Source: Pseudomonas baetica
GTDB lineage: Bacteria > Pseudomonadota > Gammaproteobacteria > Pseudomonadales > Pseudomonadaceae
NCBI RefSeq assembly: GCF_019733355.1
Contig: NZ_JAIHLQ010000005.1
Span: 202,287 to 266,286, forward strand
Length of the DNA stretch: 64,000 nucleotides
Direction: 5' to 3'
Part shown: piece by piece, positions 58,598 to 64,000 of the stretch
Layout: every line of letters begins with the position of its first letter
Position numbering within the stretch: position 1 is the stretch's first letter
The notes under the pieces: generated by a model
Seen by the model: only the letters and a program-made list of their open reading frames with translations
The model's database searches: none
Told to the model about the DNA's origin: nothing
Made by a program: the position numbers and the translations under genes

Positions 58598-59010
58598 CAC
58601 ATCACCGTCCGTTTAACAAAGGCGGTGGCGAGCGGCAGCTTTGCAGCAGCCAAGGCAAAAGCCTCACGCGCCAGCTCTTCAGTTACACCCTCGATTTCAT
58701 ACAGGACTTTGCCTGGCTGAATCTGGGCCACCCAGTATTCGACGTTACCCTTACCTTTACCCATTCGAACTTCGAGAGGCTTTTTGGAAATAGGCTTGTC
58801 CGGGAATACACGGATCCAGATCTTGCCGCCACGTTTAACGTGACGGGTCAGAGCACGACGCGCTGACTCGATCTGACGAGCGGTGAGACGACCACGAGCT
58901 ACAGACTTCAGCGCGAACTCGCCGAAGCTGACTTTGCTACCGCGCTGAGCCAGACCACGGTTGTGGCCTGTCATCTGCTTGCGGAACTTCGTACGCTTAG
59001 GTTGCAACAT
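58597..59010 (-). CDS. rplP: Ribosomal protein L16
   Basis: Protein of 137 residues contacting the A-site t[23 protein letters not shown] and [20 protein letters not shown]. The conserved Arg in RMGKGKG is present. Between rpsC and rpmC. Confidence 0.98.
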
Positions 59011-59022
59011 TTGGCGTACCCC

Positions 59023-59709
59023 TTACTTAGCAGCTTTTTTACGAGGCGCTGGTGCTTGTGGTTTCAGCTCTTCTTGGCGACCACCAATTACTTCGCCTTT
59101 GAAGATCCAAACCTTTACACCGATCACACCGTAAGTGGTGTGAGCTTCGTAGTTGGCATAGTCGATGTCGGCACGCAGGGTGTGCAATGGCACACGACCT
59201 TCGCGATACCATTCAGTACGTGCGATTTCAGCACCGCCGAGACGACCGCTCACTTGGATTTTGATGCCTTTGGCACCAATGCGCATGGCGTTCTGTACAG
59301 CGCGCTTCATAGCGCGACGGAACATTACGCGACGCTCCAGCTGCTGAGCTACGCTCTGCGCAACCAGCATACCGTCAAGCTCCGGCTTACGGATCTCTTC
59401 GATATTGATGTGCACAGGCACACCCATTTGCTTGGTCAGGTCCTGACGCAGTTTCTCAACATCTTCACCTTTCTTCCCGATAACGATACCTGGACGAGCG
59501 GTGTGGATGGTGATACGTGCAGTTTGCGCCGGACGATGGATATCGATACGGCTTACGGACGCGCTTTTTAGTTTGTCTTGGAGATACTCACGCACCTTCA
59601 GATCAGCGAACAAATAGTCCGCATAAGTCCGACCGTCTGCGTACCAGACGGAGGTGTGCTCCTTGACGATTCCCAGGCGAATGCCAATGGGATGTACTTT
59701 CTGACCCAT
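59023..59709 (-). CDS. rpsC: Ribosomal protein S3
   Basis: Small-subunit protein of 228 residues at the mRNA entry, with a KH domain ([15 protein letters not shown]) and the S3 C-terminal signature [23 protein letters not shown] 59709 ([13 protein letters not shown]) matches the family; the frame extends upstream into rplV. Confidence 0.98.
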
Positions 59710-59722
59710 CTCTTCGACTCCG

Positions 59723-60055
59723 TTACTTGTCAGCAACCTTGACAGTGATATGGCAAGACCGCTTGACGATGCGATCAGCACGGCCTTTGGCACGCGGCAT
59801 GATGCGCTTCAGCGAACGCCCTTCGTTGACGAAAACGGTGCTGACCTTCAGGTCATCAACGTCTGCGCCTTCGTTATGCTCGGCGTTGGCTACGGCCGAC
59901 TCCAGCACTTTCTTCATGATCTCGGCGGCTTTCTTACTGCTGAAAGCCAACAAGTTGAGCGCTTCGCCCACCTTCTTCCCGCGAATCTGGTCGGCGACCA
60001 AGCGGGCTTTCTGGGCGGAGATTCGAGCGCCCGACAACTTAGCGGCTACTTCCAT
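59723..60055 (-). CDS. rplV: Ribosomal protein L22
   Basis: Protein of 110 residues lining the exit tunnel; [20 protein letters not shown] and [20 protein letters not shown], the beta-hairpin that reaches into the tunnel. Between rpsS and rpsC. Confidence 0.98.
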
Positions 60056-60066
60056 TTCCTAACCCC

Positions 60067-60342
60067 TTAACGCTTGGCTTTCTTGTCTGCCACGTGCCCG
60101 CGATAAGTGCGGGTACCGGCAAACTCGCCCAGTTTGTGGCCGACCATGTCTTCGTTAACGAGAACCGGGACGTGTTGACGACCGTTGTGTACTGCGATGG
60201 TCAGACCGACCATTTGTGGCAGGATCATAGAACGGCGCGACCAAGTCTTAATTGGTTTGCGATCGTTCTTCTCCGCCGCCACTTCGATCTTCTTCAGTAG
60301 GTGAAGATCAATAAAAGGACCTTTTTTCAGAGAACGTGGCAC
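60067..60342 (-). CDS. rpsS: Ribosomal protein S19
   Basis: Head protein of 91 residues: [35 protein letters not shown] and the end [10 protein letters not shown]. Between rplB and rplV. Confidence 0.98.
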   Translation of the reverse strand: MPRSLKKGPFIDLHLLKKIEVAAEKNDRKPIKTWSRRSMILPQMVGLTIAVHNGRQHVPVLVNEDMVGHKLGEFAGTRTYRGHVADKKAKR

Positions 60343-60358
60343 TGTCGTATCCCTCTAT

Positions 60359-61183
60359 TTACTTGCGACGACGGACGATCATTTTGTCGGTACGCTTATT
60401 ACCACGAGTCTTCGCGCCCTTCGTCGGGAAGCCCCATGGCGATACCGGATGACGACCACCAGAGGTACGACCTTCACCACCACCATGTGGGTGGTCAACC
60501 GGGTTCATGGCGACACCACGAACGGTTGGGCGAACGCCACGCCAGCGTTTGGCACCAGCTTTACCCAGCGAACGCAGGCTGTGCTCGGAGTTCGAGACTT
60601 CGCCCAAGGTCGCACGGCATTCAGCCAGAACTTTACGCATTTCACCGGAGCGAAGACGCAGGGTAACGTAAACACCTTCACGAGCGATCAGCTGAGCCGA
60701 AGCACCAGCAGAACGAGCGATCTGCGCGCCTTTACCCGGCTTCAGTTCGATGCCGTGTACGGTGCTACCAACTGGAATGCTGCGCAGTTGCAACTGGTTG
60801 CCTGGCTTGATCGGAGCCAAAGCACCCGAAATCAGCTGGTCGCCAGCGCTCACGCCTTTAGGGGCGATGATGTAACGGCGTTCGCCGTCTGCGTACAACA
60901 TAAGAGCAATGTGAGCAGTACGGTTTGGATCGTATTCGATACGCTCAACAGTGGCTGGAATGCCATCTTTGTCGTTGCGACGGAAATCGACCATACGATA
61001 ATGCTGCTTATGACCACCACCGATGTGACGCGTGGTAATACGGCCATTGTTGTTACGACCACCAGTCTTCGATTTTTTCTCGAGCAGCGGTGCGTGAGGA
61101 GCGCCTTTATGCAGCTCCTGGTTGACCACCTTGACCACAAAACGGCGGCCAGGGGAAGTCGGTTTGCATTTAACGATTGCCAT
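60359..61183 (-). CDS. rplB: Ribosomal protein L2
   Basis: Protein of 274 residues needed for subunit joining and peptidyl transfer. Signature [20 protein letters not shown] near 219-238, with the conserved His. Between rplW and rpsS. Confidence 0.99.
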   Translation of the reverse strand: MAIVKCKPTSPGRRFVVKVVNQELHKGAPHAPLLEKKSKTGGRNNNGRITTRHIGGGHKQHYRMVDFRRNDKDGIPATVERIEYDPNRTAHIALMLYADGERRYIIAPKGVSAGDQLISGALAPIKPGNQLQLRSIPVGSTVHGIELKPGKGAQIARSAGASAQLIAREGVYVTLRLRSGEMRKVLAECRATLGEVSNSEHSLRSLGKAGAKRWRGVRPTVRGVAMNPVDHPHGGGEGRTSGGRHPVSPWGFPTKGAKTRGNKRTDKMIVRRRK

Positions 61184-61197
61184 GATGCACCCCTTCC

Positions 61198-61497
61198 TTA
61201 CTCAGCACTGCTGCTGAAATCGAGATCTTGGCCTGGCTGAAGGGAGATAACTGCCTTCTTCCAGTCATTGCGCTTGCCCAGACCGCGAGCTGTGCGCTTG
61301 CTCTTACCCAAAACGTTCAGGGTAGTAACACGCTCAACTTTCACGCTGAACAGGCTTTCAACGGCCTTCTTGATTTCCAGCTTGGTTGCGTCAGTCGCAA
61401 CCTTGAAAACGAACTGGCCTTTCTTGTCAGCCAGAACCGTAGCCTTCTCGGAAACGTGCGGGCCAAGCAGAACTTTAAATACGCGTTCCTGGTTCAT
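61198..61497 (-). CDS. rplW: Ribosomal protein L23
   Basis: Exit-site protein of 99 residues that docks trigger factor and [23 protein letters not shown] and [18 protein letters not shown]. Start overlaps the rplD stop by four bases. Confidence 0.98.
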
Positions 61498-62096
61498 CCC
61501 AGCAGCTCCTCGAATTTCTTCACGGCCGACACGGTGATCAACACCTTGTCGTATGCGATCAGACTAACTGGATCGGAACCTTGAACGTCACGTACATCTA
61601 CGTGCGGCAGGTTACGAGCAGCCAGGTACAGGTTCTGATCAACAGCGTCCGACACGATGAGAACATCGGTCAGGCTCATGTTGTTCAGCTTGCCCAGCAG
61701 ATCTTTGGTTTTCGGAGTTTCAACAGCGAAATCCTGAACCACGACCAGACGATCAGTACGCACCAGCTCAGCAAGGATGGAACGCATTGCTGCGCGATAC
61801 ATCTTCTTGTTCAGCTTCTGGGAGTGATCCTGTGGACGAGCTGCGAAAGTGGTACCGCCGCCACGCCAGATTGGGCTACGGATAGTACCGGCACGAGCAC
61901 GGCCAGTACCTTTCTGACGCCATGGGCGCTTACCGCCACCACGAACGTCGGAACGGGTCTTTTGCTGCTTGCTACCTTGACGGCCGCCGGCCATGTAGGC
62001 CACGACTGCTTGGTGAACCAGCGTCTCGTTGAACTCGCCGCCAAATGTCAGTTCGGAAACTTCGATCGCTTGAGCGTCATTTACATTTAATTGCAT
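61494..62096 (-). CDS. rplD: Ribosomal protein L4
   Basis: Protein of 200 residues with a long tunnel loop: [20 protein letters not shown] and [19 protein letters not shown]. In E. coli L4 controls the S10 leader by attenuation; the leader here is only about 60 bases and no such structure is evident. Confidence 0.98.
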
Positions 62097-62108
62097 GTCA
62101 GCTTCCCC

Positions 62109-62744
62109 TTAACCGCGAGCCTTGGCTGCTGGACGTACAACCAGGTTGCCGCCAGTAGCGCCAGGAACAGCACCCTTGACCAACAACAGATTGCGTTCAG
62201 CGTCCACGCGCACTACTTCCAGGGACTGCACGGTCACGCGCTCAGCGCCCATATGACCGGACATTTTTTTGCCCTTGAATACACGACCAGGAGTCTGGCA
62301 CTGGCCGATAGAGCCTGGGACGCGGTGGGATACGGAGTTACCGTGGGTGTTATCTTGCCCGCGGAAATTCCAACGCTTGATCGTACCCTGGAAGCCTTTA
62401 CCCTTGGACTGACCGGTTACATCAACCAGTTGACCAGCAGCGAAGATTTCAGCGTTGATCAGATCGCCAGCCTGGTAGTCGCCTTCTTCAAGACGGAATT
62501 CCATGACAGTACGACCAGCGGCAACGTTCGCCTTAGCGAAGTGACCAGCCTGAGCAGCTGTAACACGCGAAGCACGACGCTCGCCTACAGTGACTTGCAC
62601 TGCACGATAGCCATCGGTCTCTTCAGTTTTGAACTGGGTGACGCGATTCGGTTCGATCTCAATGACCGTGACCGGAATGGAGACACCTTCTTCGGTGAAA
62701 ATACGGGTCATACCGCATTTACGACCGACTACACCAATAGTCAT
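62109..62744 (-). CDS. rplC: Ribosomal protein L3
   Basis: Protein of 211 residues near the peptidyl transferase centre: [20 protein letters not shown] and the signature [23 protein letters not shown] 62744 chosen by family N-terminus. Between rpsJ and rplD. Confidence 0.98.
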   Translation of the reverse strand: MTIGVVGRKCGMTRIFTEEGVSIPVTVIEIEPNRVTQFKTEETDGYRAVQVTVGERRASRVTAAQAGHFAKANVAAGRTVMEFRLEEGDYQAGDLINAEIFAAGQLVDVTGQSKGKGFQGTIKRWNFRGQDNTHGNSVSHRVPGSIGQCQTPGRVFKGKKMSGHMGAERVTVQSLEVVRVDAERNLLLVKGAVPGATGGNLVVRPAAKARG

Positions 62745-62824
62745 GTTGTAAACCTCATGAGTGTACGGGGCTTTCACCCGCTATGGCCGCCCATTTCAGA
62801 GCGTTACACGACTAAGACCGAGTC

Positions 62825-63136
62825 TTAGCCGAGGCTGATCTGCACTTCCACACCGGCCGCAAGATCAAGCTTCATAAGAGCATCAACGGTTTTATCCGTT
62901 GGCTGGACGATGTCCAGAACGCGCTTATGAGTGCGGATTTCGTACTGGTCACGCGCATCTTTGTTGACGTGCGGAGAGACCAGAACGGTAAACCGCTCTT
63001 TACGGGTAGGCAGTGGAATTGGACCACGCACTTGAGCACCAGTACGTTTCGCGGTTTCCACGATTTCCTGGGTTGATTGGTCGATCAGGCGATGGTCAAA
63101 AGCCTTCAACCTGATACGGATTTGCTGATTTTGCAT
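62825..63136 (-). CDS. rpsJ: Ribosomal protein S10 (NusE)
   Basis: Protein of 103 residues that also acts with NusB (encoded at 18736-19236 in this window) in antitermination. [20 protein letters not shown] and the signature [13 protein letters not shown]. First gene of the S10 operon, preceded by a consensus promoter. Confidence 0.98.
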
Positions 63137-63198
63137 TGGATTTCAGACTCCGGCTGCTATTCCCACCGAGCGCAATACGCCCGTTAAAAGGAGGCGCA

Positions 63199-63227
63199 AT
63201 TCTATAGACGCCCCAGATAGGTGTCAA
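63199..63227 (-). promoter_or_regulatory. S10-operon promoter
   Basis: Minus strand TTGACA (63222-63227), 17-base spacer, TAGAAT (63199-63204): five of six bases in the -10 box and a perfect -35 box. It lies 63 bases before the rpsJ ATG. Confidence 0.85.
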
Positions 63228-63233
63228 CCCAAT

Positions 63234-63263
63234 AAAAAAGCCCCCGCTGAGCGGGGGCTTTTT
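63234..63263 (-). terminator. Terminator after tuf
   Basis: Stem AGCCCCCGC with GCGGGGGCT, 3-base loop, flanked by A and T runs. It separates tuf from the S10 operon, whose promoter starts six bases further on. Confidence 0.92.
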
Positions 63264-63293
63264 CAATTCATCAAACTAACTCTTTAAAAGAGA

Positions 63294-64000
63294 TTACTCG
63301 ATGATTTTGGCTACGACGCCAGCGCCGACGGTACGACCGCCTTCACGGATAGCAAAGCGCAGACCGTCTTCCATAGCGATGGTTTTGATCAAGGTGACAA
63401 CCATTTTGATGTTGTCGCCTGGCATTACCATTTCTACGCCTTCCGGCAGCTCGCAGTTACCAGTTACGTCGGTAGTGCGGAAGTAGAACTGTGGACGATA
63501 GCCTTTGAAGAACGGAGTGTGACGACCGCCTTCTTCCTTGCTCAGCACGTACACCTCAGCTTCGAACTTGGTGTGCGGCTTAACCGAACCTGGCTTAACC
63601 AGAACCTGGCCACGTTCAACGTCGTCGCGCTTGGTACCGCGCAGCAGAACGCCGCAGTTCTCGCCAGCACGACCTTCGTCGAGCAGCTTACGGAACATTT
63701 CAACACCGGTGCAGGTAGTGACGGTAGTGTCACGCAGACCAACGATTTCCAGTGGATCTTGAACCTTGACGATACCGCGCTCGATACGACCGGTCACAAC
63801 AGTACCACGACCCGAGATCGAGAATACGTCTTCGATTGGCATCAGGAACGGCTTGTCGATAACACGAACCGGATCCGGGATGTAGCTATCCAGAGTCTCA
63901 ACCAGTTTACGAACGGACGTGGTGCCCATTTCGTTATCGTCTTTACCTTCCAGAGCCATACGAGCAGAACCGATGATGATCGGAGTGTCGTCACCTGGGA
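63294..64000 (-). CDS. tuf: Elongation factor Tu (N-terminal part beyond window)
   Basis: About 235 C-terminal codons of EF-Tu, which delivers aminoacyl-tRNA to the ribosome. The frame is open to the right edge, beginning [18 protein letters not shown]. Domain 2 ([20 protein letters not shown]) and domain 3 ([20 protein letters not shown], ending [15 protein letters not shown]) are complete; the GTPase motifs lie outside. Pseudomonads usually carry two nearly identical tuf genes; this is the copy before the S10 operon. Confidence 0.98.
   Translation of the reverse strand, partial: PGDDTPIIIGSARMALEGKDDNEMGTTSVRKLVETLDSYIPDPVRVIDKPFLMPIEDVFSISGRGTVVTGRIERGIVKVQDPLEIVGLRDTTVTTCTGVEMFRKLLDEGRAGENCGVLLRGTKRDDVERGQVLVKPGSVKPHTKFEAEVYVLSKEEGGRHTPFFKGYRPQFYFRTTDVTGNCELPEGVEMVMPGDNIKMVVTLIKTIAMEDGLRFAIREGGRTVGAGVVAKIIE

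Overview
The window is a stretch of Pseudomonas chromosome, almost certainly from the P. fluorescens group. It is GC-rich. Proteins and gene order from exodeoxyribonuclease VII small subunit to the SDR pair follow the P. aeruginosa PA4042-PA4069 order as I remember it. Seven places carry the short palindromic repeat GGGAGCGGGCTTGCTCGC that is typical of this group. No rRNA, tRNA, CRISPR array, prophage or insertion sequence was seen.

Layout. (1) 1-7601, minus strand: the four-gene mag/yfa operon (DUF2135, DUF2138, DUF1175 and an alpha-2-macroglobulin whose C-terminus runs off the left edge). (2) 7602-9028: a solitary DUF4172-Fic AMP transferase with a DNA-binding C-terminus, preceded by two tandem palindromes. 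(3) 9141-12257: xseB-ispA-dxs, for isoprenoid precursors. (4) 12397-15190: cobalamin uptake (btuB, btuF). (5) 15190-23232, minus strand: riboflavin, thiamine-phosphate and phospholipid genes (ribA, pgpA, thiL, nusB, ribH, ribBX, ribC, ribD, nrdR). (6) 23361-29206: a lipoprotein, a methyltransferase, a CnoX-like thioredoxin and a zinc-responsive ZrgA/ABC/DUF3299 operon. (7) 29398-35639: OprG, an SDR pair in which one partner has lost its catalytic residues, and a ybhP-clsB-ybhN phospholipid module. (8) 35683-37334: a GlxA-type regulator divergent from a cysteine hydrolase. (9) 37488-42036: the complete yjfI-yjfJ(pspA)-yjfK-yjfL-yjfM-yjfC membrane-stress module. (10) 42107-49195: ssb, an MFS exporter, uvrA, ferritin ftnA and catalase. 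(11) 49435-64000, minus strand: the tuf-S10-spc-alpha ribosomal protein and RNA polymerase cluster, ending with rplQ.

Most of the window is core housekeeping DNA. The places that repay a second look are the Fic gene with its operator-like palindromes, the paired CACGCGTG palindromes before the yjf operon, the decayed DUF72 leader overlapping ybhP, the pseudo-SDR, and three hairpin-plus-promoter junctions that cut the ribosomal cluster into transcription units. I did not find a clearly new multi-gene system. The best candidates for under-described biology are the yjf module and the Fic locus.

All assignments come from reading translated sequence and motifs. No database search was run.
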